Shown here piece after piece: positions 1 through 10,098 of a stretch of 64,000 bases of DNA (the stretch's first letter is position 1; each line of letters begins with the position of its first letter). The stretch is from NCBI GenBank assembly GCA_963842955.1, contig CAWJIJ010000009.1, forward strand, positions 434,001-498,000, in the 5' to 3' direction. A program made the position numbers and the translations under genes. The stretch is from JARFQW01 sp963842955 (GTDB taxonomy: Bacteria > Pseudomonadota > Gammaproteobacteria > Steroidobacterales > XN24). The notes beneath the pieces are model-generated. The model saw nothing but the letters and a program-made list of their open reading frames with translations, searched no databases and had not been told where the DNA came from.

Positions 1-920
1 AAGGCGCCTGCCGCTGGACGTTCCGAAGCTCGCTGGACTCATGCGCTCATTGCAGCTCGATGTGGTCCATACCCACATGTTCTGGGCCAGCCTCTACGGG
101 GCCGTGGCCGGCCGGCTGGCCGGCGTGGGAGCCACCTTTACGACAGAACACGGTGAGAACCGCTGGAAGACGGGCACACATCGCTGGCTGGAGCGGCGGG
201 TGATTTCGCCGCTGGCCGACTGCCGCTACTGCGTATCACCGCAAATTCTCGAGGTGCGCCGCGACAGGGACGGTGTGCCGGAGGCCAAACTTCGCATCGT
301 CGCCAACGGGGTGCCTCTGCCGGATCGTTCGGCTCGCAGGGTACCGTCGGTCCCGGTCATCGGCTCGGTGGGACGATTCGTCTCGCAGAAGGCGTTTCCC
401 GACCTGGTCCATGCGGCGGCCCTGCTGCGTGATGCAGGCCATGAGTTCCGCCTGGTCATTGTCGGCGATGGGGTCGAGCGGCCGGCCGTCGAGGCGGCCG
501 TGGAACAGTTCAACGCTGGCCGATCGCGTGGAGCTGACCGGGTTTCGCATGGATGTCGGTGACATTCTGGGCGGTCTGTCGGTGTTCGCGAGTTCCTCGA
601 TCCAGGAAGGCCAGCCCCTGGCTCTTCTCGAGGCGATGGCCTGGGGTTTGCCTTGCGTGGTGACTGACGTGGGAGCGGTTGCGGCTACGCTGCAAGACGG
701 CGTCGAAGGCCAGATCGTGGAGCCGGGCAACCCGAGGGCGCTTGCCGCGGCCCTGGCCGGATATCTCCAGAGCCCGGAGCGCGCGAATGCAGCCGGGCTG
801 GCGGCCCGGCTGCGCGTGGAGCGGGAATTCAGCAGCAGTGCCGTTGCCCTGCGTCACCTGGATGACTATCGGAGCTGCCTCAGACGGAAGGGTCTGTTGG
901 CAGGGGAGTCCGTCGCATGA
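1..920 (+). CDS. Glycosyltransferase family 4 (partial, one frameshift)
   Basis: A GT-B fold glycosyltransferase of the GT4 type, expected to move a sugar from a nucleotide donor onto a lipid-linked EPS intermediate on the cytoplasmic side of the membrane. The reading frame is already open at base 1, so the N-terminus lies outside the window. Visible family features are an N-terminal segment with VVHTHMFWAS, the donor-domain opening IGSVGRFVSQKAF, LVIVGDGVER, and a C-terminal SSSIQEGQPLALLEAMAWG block that holds the usual donor-binding Glu. The frame changes near 509-510, where VEQ must join TLADRVELTGF; removing one T restores one protein. Its TGA overlaps the ATG of the next gene, so the two are probably translationally coupled. 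The GT4 call is secure; donor and acceptor are unknown. Confidence 0.85.
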
Positions 921-2277
921 GTGCCTATGCCGCCCTGTATCGCCGCTTGATCTATCCCGTGTATCACCGTGTCGTTGGCCACGGGGCGCTGGCGGCGATC
1001 GACGAACTAAGCCGCAATGAGGGGCTGGACCCAACGGCGCTGCGCCAGCTCGAGGCGCGCAAGCGCGCGGACCTCGTGGGTCATGCCGCCGTCCACGTCC
1101 CGTACTGGACCGAGCAACTCCAGCGTCTCGGTATCGAGCCGGGCGCCACCGCTGATCCGGACGTTTTCGCCCGGCTTCCTGTCACCACCAAGGCAGTGAT
1201 ACGCGAGCGGCTCGACGACCTCGTCTCGAATGATCTGGCCGGCAATCGGCTGGACCCCAACAGCACGAGCGGGTCCACCGGGCAGCCCCTGCGGTTCTTT
1301 ACGGACCTGCGCTCCAAGGCGTATCGAAAGGCCTCCACGGTGCGTCTGCGCCGCTGGATCGGTGTCGAACAAGGGGAGATCGTGGCGCATATCTGGGGCT
1401 CGCCCATCGATCAGGCCAGGGCGGAGGCCTGGCGGGGCCGTCTGCATGGCTGGGTGACTCGCGAAGTCTTTTTCAGCGCTTATCAGCTCACCGACGATGA
1501 CATGGTCCGCTATGCGGAGATTATCCGGGCCCGGGGTGCGGGTCTTGTGGTGGGCTATCCGTCAGTCATGTCGGCGTTCGGGCGTTTCTGCGCCGATCGG
1601 GGCATTGGTTTTCCGAAGCTCAAGAGCGTCATCTGCTCGGCGGAGACCCTCTATCCCGATCAGCGCCAGACGATCGAGCAGACGCTGGGCGTGACCGTTT
1701 TCAATCGCTATGGTTGCCGCGAGGTCGGTGATATTGCCCAGGAGCGTCCGGGCGTGAACGGCCTTGTGGTCAACTCCGATCGCCTCTATGTGGAGGTCGT
1801 CGACGACAGCGGCCGGCCTTGCCCCCCCGGGGAGACGGGCGGGCTCCTCATCACTGACCTGGACAACTACGGCATGCCGCTGATCCGGTACCGGATCGGC
1901 GACAGCGCCAGCTGGAGCGACGAGACGGCCGGCGGATTTCCCGTGCTTGCCGCCGTCGACGGTCGCAGCCTGGATGTCGTGCGAACCCGGGATGGGCGCC
2001 GCATTGGCGGAACGTTCTGGACCATAGTGCTTCGGGAGAAGCCCGGCTTCGAGCAGTTCCAGGTGATTCAGAAAGACCTGGCCGGCGTGCTCGTTCGCTA
2101 CGTCCGGACACCCGGCGTGGTTCCCGATTTCGACTGGATGAAGCGAGCGTGATCCGGAACCAGTGCGGGCCGGACCTGGAAGTCCGCTTTGAGGAGGTCG
2201 ACTCCATTGCGCCGGGTGCCGGCGGCAAACACCGGGTCGTGGTGTCGGAACTCGAAGACACGGCCCGTGGCGCCTGA
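917..2277 (+). CDS. CapK/PaaK-like adenylate-forming enzyme (one frameshift)
   Basis: A member of the phenylacetate-CoA ligase-like AMP-forming family, of the CapK branch often found in capsule and EPS loci. The ATP-binding signature NSTSGSTGQPLRFF lies near residue 115, and SAETLYPDQ, YGCREVGDIAQE and LIRYRIGD follow in family order. The first frame stops at 2152, but the typical C-terminal mini-domain (IRNQCGPDLEVRFEEVD, then GKHRVVVSEL) continues in another frame from about 2149 to 2277. Restoring one G near 2148-2150 joins them. The ATG overlaps the upstream glycosyltransferase stop, and the end overlaps the next start by 11 bases, so this is a tight operon. It may activate an acyl group for polysaccharide modification; the substrate is not known. 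Confidence 0.8.
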
Positions 2278-3406
2278 GACCGCCATCTTTCTCCTGGGAA
2301 CGCTGGAGCGAGGTGGCTCGGAGACGAAGTTCGTCCGCCTGGCGGGGCGTCTGCATGAGGCGGATGGCCCGTGCACGTGGCCTGGCTGGGCGGTTCCGAG
2401 GCCCTGCTGGATGAACTGCATCCGGACGTACCCCGGCACGCTCTTCGGCGGGAGAGCAGTCTGTCGCCCGGCGCGCTGATGCGCCTGAGGAAAGCCGGGA
2501 CGAGTAGCAAGGCCGGCAGTATCGTGTGCGTGAACTTCTTCCCGATGATCTACGGGTGGGCTTTCCAGCGAACAACTCATTTGCCGCAGCTGCTGGCGTC
2601 TATCAATACCACCGATCTGCGCGGAACCCGCGAAGCGCGTTTCATGGCCCTCTATGCCCCATTGCTGAGACGGATGAATCACGTGGTCTTCGGCAGCAAG
2701 CGGCAGCAGGCGCAGTGGCAGAACGAATTCAGGATTCGTCCGGAAGCCTGCCGGGTGGTTTACAACGGTGTGGATTCCGTGCGCTATCACCCGCCGGCTC
2801 CCCTCGAGCGCGAGGCAGCGAGACGGCGTCTCGGCCTGTCGCCCGACACGCTCGTATTCGTGTCCGTCGCTCAGCTCCGACCGGAGAAAGGCCATGATCA
2901 CCTGATTGACGCATTCGCCGGCGACGGGCTTCCGTCCGACCGGGCGCTGATCCTCGTCGGCGATGGCGTTCGCCGGGCGGATCTACAGGCGCAGGCCCAG
3001 CGACTGGGGCTGGCTGACCGGGTCATTTTCGCCGGCGAGCAGGCCGATGTGCGGCCCTGGATACACGCGTCGGACGCATTTCGTGTTGGCTTCAACGGCC
3101 GTGGAGACGTTTTCGAATGCGGCGCTCGAGGCGGCCGCCAGCGGTCTGCCCCTGGTGATGACCGATATCGGGGGTGCCCGTGAACTGGTGGGGGAGCAGG
3201 GACACCAGTGGCTGGTGCCACCCGGGGACGTCAGTGCGCTCGAGAGCGTACTGACCCGACTGTCCCGGGACGCTGCAACGCTGGCGCAGGCCGGCGCGTC
3301 GGCACGCAGCCGTGTGCTCGAACGGTTCACGACCCGGCAGATGGACACCGCCTGGTGTGAGCTCCTGTGGCCCGGCCTGGTCGCGGCCAGAGACGCAGCC
3401 CCATGA
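2267..3406 (+). CDS. Glycosyltransferase family 4 (two frameshifts)
   Basis: A second GT4-type transferase in the first operon. I start it at GTG 2267, inside the end of the CapK-like gene, because FLLGTLERGGSETKFVRLA is a normal GT4 N-terminus. The frame changes at about 2368-2370 (a C missing before VHVAWLGG) and again at about 3078-3083 (an extra T in GCATTTCGTG). With both corrected, the chain runs through VYNGVDSVRYHPP, VSVAQLRPEKGHDHLI, LVGDGVRRADL, FAGEQADVRPWIHASDAF, then ETFSNAALEAAASGLP and TDIGGARELV. The acceptor-side and donor-side domains are both present, and the length is normal for the family once repaired. The stop overlaps the next ATG (ATGA). Confidence 0.8.
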
Positions 3407-4276
3407 CGGCGCCGGTCTTTATTATCGGGGGATCGCGTACGGGTTCGGAGATGCTCAAGACGATGCTCTCGGCCAGCCCGGAGCTGGACTTCGTCGATGA
3501 GCTCTTTCTGCGCTGCCCACGCTGGCTGCATCCGGATCTGCAGGGCCTGATCGCGGCTCGTCTTGGGGACATGGGTGACACCCTGGACCGCCAGGGCCTG
3601 GTCGACCTGCTGTTCTCCGGCGAACCCTATGGCTGGGTCTGGAGCCGGGCCGACGAAAAGTTCTCGCGGGAGGCCGTGGCCGCCAGCCTGGCGGAAGGTC
3701 CCGTCGACCTGAAGCGTGTTTTTGACAGCCTGATGGCCGCCCATGCGGCCCGCAACAGCAAGGGGGGGAGGGGTGCGAAGTTTCCCATGCACTACAGCTA
3801 TTCAGCCCAGCTCCTCGATTGGTATCCGGACTGCAAGCTGGTCCACACGACCCGGGACCCGCGGGCCGTGTACGCAAGCCAGGCGAACAAGTACGTCAGC
3901 GAGAACGATCCGCCGCACAAGCGCGGCTGGATGAAGTTCCGCCAGTTCGCTCACATCAATCTCCAGGTGAGCTGGACCGCGAGACTGCACCGCCAGTTGC
4001 AGGGGAGCCCGAACTACCGGCTCGTGCGCTACGAGGATGTTGTCCGCGACCCCGAGTCGCAGCTGCGGAGTCTGTGTGATTTTCTCGGCGTGGATTTCAT
4101 TCCGTCCATGCTCGCGCCCAATCAGTACGGGTCGTCCTACGGAACGATCCGCGGCGAACCGGGGAGTCGATGCCAGTTCCCTGGAGGCCTGGCGGAAACG
4201 AATTCATCCCCTGACGGCCGGAGCCCTGCGGGGATTGCATCCGCTGGCCTGGCGACGGTTCGGGTATGCCCGCTAG
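3403..4276 (+). CDS. Sulfotransferase (one frameshift near the C-terminus)
   Basis: A PAPS-dependent sulfotransferase-like protein, expected to put sulfate on an EPS sugar or its lipid-linked repeat. The 5'-phosphosulfate loop reads GGSRTGSEML near residue 9. The 3'-phosphate block reads TRDPRAVYASQ near residue 155, and VRYEDVVRDPE follows as in the family. The start is ATG 3403, overlapping the stop of the upstream glycosyltransferase. The frame breaks in the run GGGG near 4162-4165; dropping one G gives the expected ending GVDASSLEAWRKRIHPLTAG and a stop at 4276. It is the first of eight sulfotransferase-like genes in the first 17.5 kb. The substrate cannot be read from the sequence. Confidence 0.8.
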
Positions 4277-4280
4277 GGGC

Positions 4281-5491
4281 TCAACGGCCAGCGGGAACCA
4301 GCCGCGCCCACTTGAGAAGCTTGTAGGCCCGCAACAGGGCCCCCGCCGTGGCGGAGCCGCGGTGGGCGTCGATCTGGAGACGCTGGTAAGCCGTGCCCCC
4401 CTCGCCGAGAGAGCGGCCGCGGAAATGCACCCAGCGCTGCCCGCCGAGGCGCTTGATGCCCCGGGGATCGGTGCCCGGGCGGTTTCGCTTTTCCCTTTGC
4501 TGGCTGGAGCGCAGCGTCCAGGACAGGTATCCGGCCTTTTCTGCCGCGCGACTCGCAGAATTCGTCGGACCCGCCGGCAGGCCAGCAAATCGTGTCGATG
4601 GATTTATCCAGCAGCTCTCCGAGCGCCAGCCGGGAGCCCGCGATTTCGTCTGTCGTTCGGGCCTCTCTGCTCCTGATCGGGCTCCCGGTGCCCGGGCAGC
4701 CCGCCGGGGCCCGTGACCTCGGCGGCCAGACGCAGCAGTTCTTCCCGGCCAGCCGGCGTTGCCGCCGTACCCAGGCGCGGCATGATGGCCTGTCGAAGTG
4801 CCTCCAGAGCGTCCGGATCGGGGAAGAAGCGGCGCGCCACAAGCGCGCAGGCATGTTCCAGGACGGGCGTTGCAGTAGGCACAAACCCCCCTTGGTCTTC
4901 GGTCAGGTAAAACGGTTTGCGATCCGGTCGGGCATTCCATGCCAGCCACGGCCAGGGGGAAGGGGATTCCGTCCCGTGCCAGCCGACAATCTTCGGGCCT
5001 GTGTAGTGCCAGGTATGGGTGCGGGCATGGGACTGAACATCGAGAATGCCCGAGCGGTCCACCGCACGCAGCTCGTCCGCGTTCATGAATCCGGCAGGCA
5101 ACAGGTCGCCGCTTCCGGTTTTACCGGACCAGACGTCGGCGAGGCTGGGTCTCAGGCCGCTGCCCGGGTCGATGAAATCCGTGGAAGCAAACACGGTGCC
5201 ACGAAAGCCGTACTTCTTGAGCAAGGGTGCAACATAGACCCAGTTGTCCAGGTATCCGTCGTCGAAGGTCAATACAATCGAATGATCCGGCGCCCGTTGC
5301 TCGCCGGCCATGTGGGCGCGAAGCTCGCCAAATCCGATGGTCTGGAATTCGTTCCCGGCAAGGTAATCGAGAAATGCCGTGAACCGCTCCAGCGGCTCGG
5401 ACAGGTGATTCCAGGACCAGCGAAGGTGACGCAGTCCCACGCTGTGGAACATGAGGACCGGTACGATAGAAGGTTCGGGGCCGAGGGACAT
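4281..5491 (-). CDS. Polysaccharide deacetylase, CE4/NodB type (two frameshifts)
   Basis: A NodB-homology deacetylase that would remove N- or O-acetyl groups from EPS sugars. The N-terminal half reads VPVLMFHSVG, then IVLTFDDGYLDNW with the metal-binding Asp pair, GFRGTVFASTDFI, and DVQSHARTHTWHY, which supplies the metal-binding histidines. No signal peptide is evident. Two frame changes occur, near 4691-4696 and near 4475-4480, both in the same context CCCGGGCACC; removing one C in each gives a continuous C-terminus that includes QRWVHFRGRSLGEG. The stop lies a few bases from the convergent sulfotransferase. The start codon is only 14 bases from that of the divergent IucA/IucC-like gene, so their promoters must overlap each other or the coding regions. 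Confidence 0.75.
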
Positions 5492-5505
5492 GGAGTCGAT
5501 ACGCG

Positions 5506-6780
5506 ATGGTTGAGCTGAGGGAGGCTTCCCGACCCGGGGCGGGCGGCAGTGCGGAGCGCGACGATATGCTGCGCCGTCGAAGCCTGATTGACTGGGAGCA
5601 GCATGTCAACGAGCGCCTGGGGACGGATCCCGCCCCTCGGCTTTCGGCGGACCTGCTTCCCGAGTCGGGGGGCTGGCTGCCCATGCGCTGGGTCCGGGTG
5701 GATGCTTCCGAGCTTACGGTCCTGCGGGACACTCCGGACGGCGAACCGGACAGTACGCAAGACGGTGTTCCTGACGCCGGGCCGGCGCTTTTTCCCGTTC
5801 ATCCCCTGATCGAACCGGCGTTTCCGGCGGAACGCATGGTGACCGCCGGGCGTTTCGCCGTGAGTGCCTCCTACCGTACGGTGTTCTACGAACCCGGCCC
5901 CGGTGATCCATTTTTCGGATTGGCCGGCCCGGACCAGGGGCTGATGCTGAAGCTGCACCTGGATGAGGCGCTGCCTGGGATTGCGGGCGACCGTCGGCTC
6001 ACGCCGGCCAAGGTGGCCAAGTGCGTCGCTCTGAGTCGCGAGTTGCCACGCGCCTTGTCCGCGTGCCCGCGCCCCCATGGGCTGGAAGTGATGCGGGAGC
6101 GTCTCGGACTGCTCCTGGGAGACCGGGGAGCGCTGCTGCGGATCGTGCCGCGGACAGGGGTGCTTCCCATGTTTTCCTTCTACTCCCGGGATGCCCGGTC
6201 CCCGGACCTGCCGCCCGTTCTGCTGGAACGGCTGGATGCACTGACCGGCGGTCCGGCTAAAGCGGCCGATGCGTTCGGGGAGCTAGTGGCGCAGCCGCTG
6301 GTCGAGGGGGTGCTTGCCGGCTTTCAGCAGGGTTTTTCGCTGGAACTGCACGGCCAGAATGCCGTTGCGGTTCCGGGCACGTCCCGTTTGATTGACCGGG
6401 TTCTTTTCCGGGACCTGGAGAGCGTTGTATTTTTCCCGGGGCTGCGCGAACGACAGGGACTTGGCGGGGTGGATCTCGATACGAATGACCCTGAGCTGAT
6501 TCAGCACCCGCGCAATCCCGTTCGCTGGTTCAACCGCAACCTCGATCACGATGTCGGCCGCATCCTGCGGTGGAGCCTCATCGTCCTCGAGCGCGAGGGC
6601 TATTTCGGGCCGCGGGAAACCCGTCGCGCATCGGCGGCCTTGCGCGAAACCGTGCGCACGCTCGTTCGGCAATTCGGCTTGAGCGACCTGGCTCGCCAGG
6701 GGCGATGGCTGCCTTATTCGCGCAGCCCGTACGGAAACGGACGCCGGCCGGGCCACTACTATCGCACCTGGTTTCGCTAG
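5506..6780 (+). CDS. IucA/IucC-like (NIS synthetase-like) protein
   Basis: A 424-residue protein with local resemblance to the NRPS-independent siderophore synthetase family, which adenylates a carboxylate and joins it to an amine or alcohol. The resemblance rests on VHPLIEPAF near residue 98, the basic strand GLMLKLHLDE near residue 146, the motif FSLELHGQNAV near residue 285, and LFRDLESVVFFPG near residue 307. It is shorter than a typical NIS synthetase (about 580-600 residues), and the usual HPxHPxxK motif is reduced. No siderophore transport genes lie nearby; all neighbours are EPS genes. It might attach a small acid or amine to a polysaccharide unit, but that is inference. Start ATG 5506 is the first in frame; ATG 5566 is an alternative. 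Confidence 0.55.
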   Translation: MVELREASRPGAGGSAERDDMLRRRSLIDWEQHVNERLGTDPAPRLSADLLPESGGWLPMRWVRVDASELTVLRDTPDGEPDSTQDGVPDAGPALFPVHPLIEPAFPAERMVTAGRFAVSASYRTVFYEPGPGDPFFGLAGPDQGLMLKLHLDEALPGIAGDRRLTPAKVAKCVALSRELPRALSACPRPHGLEVMRERLGLLLGDRGALLRIVPRTGVLPMFSFYSRDARSPDLPPVLLERLDALTGGPAKAADAFGELVAQPLVEGVLAGFQQGFSLELHGQNAVAVPGTSRLIDRVLFRDLESVVFFPGLRERQGLGGVDLDTNDPELIQHPRNPVRWFNRNLDHDVGRILRWSLIVLEREGYFGPRETRRASAALRETVRTLVRQFGLSDLARQGRWLPYSRSPYGNGRRPGHYYRTWFR

Positions 6781-6884
6781 ATCGGGACGCGGAGCTATGC
6801 AAGGGAATTTTCAGCGAGGGAACCGGGATTTACGGCAACGGATCGGCGGACTCGGATTGTGAGCGCTGACAGGCTGGTCCTGTC

Positions 6885-7823
6885 ATGAATGCGTTTCGCC
6901 GTTTCGGCCGCACTCTTGCCGCCCCCTTGCGGCACGGAATCCAGACGAATCACGACATCGCCCGCACGGTTTTCCTTGCGGGCTGCGGCCGCAGCGGGAC
7001 GACCTGGTTGTCGGAAGTGCTGAATGCCGACCGGCACTACCATTACCTGTTCGAGCCCTTCAACAACAAGAAGACGCGGTCCTGGCGGAACTTCGCCTAT
7101 CGCCAGTATCTGGCCAGGGACGGGCGGTATCCGGAAGCACTGGAGTCAGCAAGCGCGATACTGGCCGGCCGCACGCACAGTCGGTGGATCGACAGCCAGA
7201 ATCGCGCGCTGATCAGCGGTGACCGACTGGTCAAGGATACCCGCACGAATCTCATGCTGGGCTGGCTGCGACAGAATTTCCCGTCCATGCCGCTGGTCTT
7301 ACTGACCCGTCATCCGCTGGCGGTCACCCGGTCCCGGGAGAAACTCGGCTGGGGCCCAGGGGTCAGCCTGGAAGCGCTGCAAGCGCAGCCTGAGCTGATG
7401 CGCCGGCACCTGGACGGGTATCGAAGCCTGCTCGATGAATTGGCCGGAGATGATTTCGCCATGCAGATAGTCAATTGGTGCATTGAGCATCTGGTACCGC
7501 TGCGAGAACTTGGCGAAGGGGAGTACTGCATGGTGGTCTATGAGTCTCTCGTGCGGGATCCCGATGCCGAGCTGGAGCGCCTGTTCACGTATCTCGGGCG
7601 GGAGTTCACAGGGGCGCATCGCGGTCGCTTGTCCCGTGCCTCGGCGACGGCTTCCCGCGGCACTCGAAGCTCGCTGGATGCCCGCAGGCTGCTGCGCCCC
7701 TGGGAGGGCAAACTGTCAGGGGCCCAGGAGCAGCAGGCCCGGGAAATCGTCGCGGCGTTCGGACTGGAGGAACTGCTGCAACGAATCGACGGCGCGGATC
7801 AGCAGGTCTTGGCGGCTCGCTGA
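6885..7823 (+). CDS. Sulfotransferase
   Basis: An intact 312-residue sulfotransferase-like protein. The phosphosulfate-binding loop is FLAGCGRSGTTWL near residue 29 and the 3'-phosphate motif is LLTRHPLAVTRSREKLGWG near residue 142. YESLVRDPDAELERLFTYLG gives the usual dimer/C-terminal segment. It follows the IucA/IucC-like gene by about 100 bases on the same strand and overlaps the end of the convergent glycosyltransferase by 25 bases. The role in EPS sulfation is inferred from context; the acceptor sugar is unknown. Confidence 0.85.
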   Translation: MNAFRRFGRTLAAPLRHGIQTNHDIARTVFLAGCGRSGTTWLSEVLNADRHYHYLFEPFNNKKTRSWRNFAYRQYLARDGRYPEALESASAILAGRTHSRWIDSQNRALISGDRLVKDTRTNLMLGWLRQNFPSMPLVLLTRHPLAVTRSREKLGWGPGVSLEALQAQPELMRRHLDGYRSLLDELAGDDFAMQIVNWCIEHLVPLRELGEGEYCMVVYESLVRDPDAELERLFTYLGREFTGAHRGRLSRASATASRGTRSSLDARRLLRPWEGKLSGAQEQQAREIVAAFGLEELLQRIDGADQQVLAAR

Positions 7824-9154
7824 GCGGCGAGCCATTCCGACCACAGGGGCACCCGTCCTTCGATGGTGTAGGCCAGCGCATGTTCCCGGGCGACCCGTCC
7901 CATCGTCTGCGTATCGCCGAGCGACTGTGCACGCCGCAGGGCCGCCACGCATGACCCGAGATTGCCCGGCTCGAAAAGAAAGCCGTTGCGGCCGTCCACG
8001 ACCAGGTCCGGAATGTCACCGACCGCCGGTGCGACCACCGGCAGGCCGCACAGCATGGCCTCGATGATCGCCAGCGGGAGGCCCTCGGAAGCCGATGTCA
8101 TGACGAACAGCCGCGAGCGCTTGAGCCATGCTTCGACATCGCTTTGAAAACCCGCGAGCTCCACAGAATCTGCCAGGCGGGTCTCTTCCAGCAGGGCCTC
8201 AAGGCGTGAGCGGTCCGAACCATCGCCCACGATCACGGCCTTGAGGACGTCCCCCTGGTCACGGAGTTCCGCAACAGCCCGGATGAGAAGATCAAGCCGC
8301 TTGATCGGCGCCAGGCGAGCGACCGTCACGAAATCCCAGTTCTTTTGTGCCTCCGGGTTCGATGGGCTTTCCAGGTGGAATGCGGATCCATCCACGCTGG
8401 CGCCCATGGGCCAGATCGGAGCAGAGATTCCGGCGGATCGAAACCATTCCGCGGATCCCGATCCCATGGTCAGAACCGAGTCGAAGCGGTCGATCAGCGC
8501 AAGGAATCGCCGCTCGAGGCCGGGCATTTCCTTGCCAATACGGCGAAACAACGCGTGCTCGCTGTAGAGCCCGCCGCCAATAATCTCCGCAGGCCCGCCC
8601 ACGCTGAAATAGGCAGTTCGGCATCTGCCGAGGCGGCCGGCGAGCAGGCTGACAACGCCATTCCAGGGCGCGTGGTAGCCGATGACGACGTCGGGCCGTT
8701 CAGCGAAGACGAGGCGGAGGGCCGAGAAGGCTCTGGCGACACTCATGCCGCACAGGCGACGCAGCCAGGACGGCGGGATGTGATAACGCACGCCGGGCAG
8801 GGCCCGATAGGGCTCCGGGGTGATCACAGTAATCGCCTGTACCTCCGGGGCCAGTCCAAGGGCATGCAGATGGGCCGCGACCCAGTTGCCGGAATAGAAG
8901 GGACCCACCGCAAGAATTCGCATGGAGCCCGCTACTCGGGGTGCCCGGGCCGGGCCGCGTACGAAGTGCGCCAATCGCTCGGCCCAGTTCGCCAGGGCCA
9001 GGTACGCACGTCCCACGAAGCGAGCCATGTATTGGGTGGCCGATCCGGGAGGTACCGGCGTGACACCCTCGCGCCAGAAGATGGTCCCGGGTGTCCGCGT
9101 GGCCTCGCGGGGCATGTCGGCCGCGCGCACGTTCCCTGGGTCTTGCGGATTCAC
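7799..9154 (-). CDS. Glycosyltransferase family 4 with N-terminal extension
   Basis: A GT4 transferase with MRILAVGPFYSGNW at residues 78-91, a donor domain with FVTVARLAPIKRLDLLIRA, VIVGDGSDRSRLEALL, LAGFQSDVEAWLKRS, and the Glu-bearing block SASEGLPLAIIEAMLCGLP. I give the start as GTG 9154 because it overlaps the stop of the upstream sulfotransferase as GTGA, a common coupling arrangement. It adds 77 residues before the conserved fold. Starting at ATG 8923 would give a conventional GT4 length, leaving an uncoupled gap of about 230 bases. The coding region ends inside the convergent sulfotransferase gene. Donor and acceptor are unknown. Confidence 0.83.
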   Translation of the reverse strand: MNPQDPGNVRAADMPREATRTPGTIFWREGVTPVPPGSATQYMARFVGRAYLALANWAERLAHFVRGPARAPRVAGSMRILAVGPFYSGNWVAAHLHALGLAPEVQAITVITPEPYRALPGVRYHIPPSWLRRLCGMSVARAFSALRLVFAERPDVVIGYHAPWNGVVSLLAGRLGRCRTAYFSVGGPAEIIGGGLYSEHALFRRIGKEMPGLERRFLALIDRFDSVLTMGSGSAEWFRSAGISAPIWPMGASVDGSAFHLESPSNPEAQKNWDFVTVARLAPIKRLDLLIRAVAELRDQGDVLKAVIVGDGSDRSRLEALLEETRLADSVELAGFQSDVEAWLKRSRLFVMTSASEGLPLAIIEAMLCGLPVVAPAVGDIPDLVVDGRNGFLFEPGNLGSCVAALRRAQSLGDTQTMGRVAREHALAYTIEGRVPLWSEWLAAQRAAKTC

Positions 9155-10098
9155 GTAGCGCCCCGCCCCGTGCTCTCAGGGTCCGCCGATTCCGGAGAGG
9201 GAAACAACTCGCGGAGCCAGTCGTGAGCCGCTACCAGGGCGGAGGCCTTGCCTTCCCAGGCGGGGTCCAGCTTGCCTCGCCAGCGGTTGGCCATGTTGAT
9301 CACCGTGGTCGATCGGCGCCGCATGCTGTTGCCCATCACGTGGACGCCATCTTGCTTGAGTTCCACGGGCTCGGAAGCATCGATGCCAGTCGCGCCGAGA
9401 AATTCCGCGATTTCCGTAAGAAATCGCGCTGGCTGACTCACAATATGTTCATACGTGACGAGACGATAGTTCGCGTCTCCAAGACGCGAACGGAACGCTC
9501 GGGCCCGGGTGTGATATTGAAGCCAGCCCTGGAGTCGTCGATCCAGATTTGCTTCGCCGCCACGCTGAAAGTGGTAGAGATACGCTCCGGGATGGCGAAT
9601 CATGTGCAGGGCGCGGGGTTCATGGCCACTGGATCGCAGGAGTTCCAGCCGCACGAGGCTCTTGCAGCCATCGAAATAGACTTCATAGCCGCCGATTTGG
9701 TCGAGGGCGTCCAGCATCAGATCTGTTTCGCGATAAAACCTTGAGAAGAGCCGTCGCCTGGCAACGGCGGGCAGAGCTCGCACCCAGGGGAGCACGCCGG
9801 ATCGCCGCAGGAACCAGGTTTGTTTCTGCTTGTCGGTCAATCCCCGGGGAGTCGGCACGGCGCGCATGTCGAAGAACGAGAAGTCCGGCAGCCCGTTCCG
9901 CCTTGCGTGCATCGTGATGGCCTGGCGTACGGGACAGTCTGTGTAGGGCAGTCCGCAGGTACACGGATTGCCCGGTTTGTTGCGTCCCGAGAAATAGGTG
10001 TCGCCGAACCCAACGATGCCTGGCTGACTGGCCAGCAACATGCTCGTCAGGGTTGATCCAGAGAAGCCCGGAGAGAGTAGGGACACGTATCTGAGCAT
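9151..10098 (-). CDS. Sulfotransferase-like protein
   Basis: A 315-residue sulfotransferase-like protein. The N-terminal strand-loop SLLSPGFSGSTLTSMLLASQP acts as the phosphosulfate loop, and HMIRHPGAYLYHF near residue 190 as the 3'-phosphate segment. A short cysteine cluster (CTCGLPYTDCPVR near residue 48) lies in the acceptor region; such clusters are frequent in this uncharacterised subgroup. YRLVTYEHIVSQPARFLTEIAEFLG matches the family C-terminal half. It is the first gene of a two-gene operon with the GT4 gene, which starts within its stop codon. The substrate is unknown. Confidence 0.8.
   Translation of the reverse strand: MLRYVSLLSPGFSGSTLTSMLLASQPGIVGFGDTYFSGRNKPGNPCTCGLPYTDCPVRQAITMHARRNGLPDFSFFDMRAVPTPRGLTDKQKQTWFLRRSGVLPWVRALPAVARRRLFSRFYRETDLMLDALDQIGGYEVYFDGCKSLVRLELLRSSGHEPRALHMIRHPGAYLYHFQRGGEANLDRRLQGWLQYHTRARAFRSRLGDANYRLVTYEHIVSQPARFLTEIAEFLGATGIDASEPVELKQDGVHVMGNSMRRRSTTVINMANRWRGKLDPAWEGKASALVAAHDWLRELFPSPESADPESTGRGAT

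Noticed and set aside
503..515. Programmed frameshift or phase variation in the first glycosyltransferase
   Set aside because: The run is only two bases long and no slippery heptamer or repeat is present; a read error is simpler.
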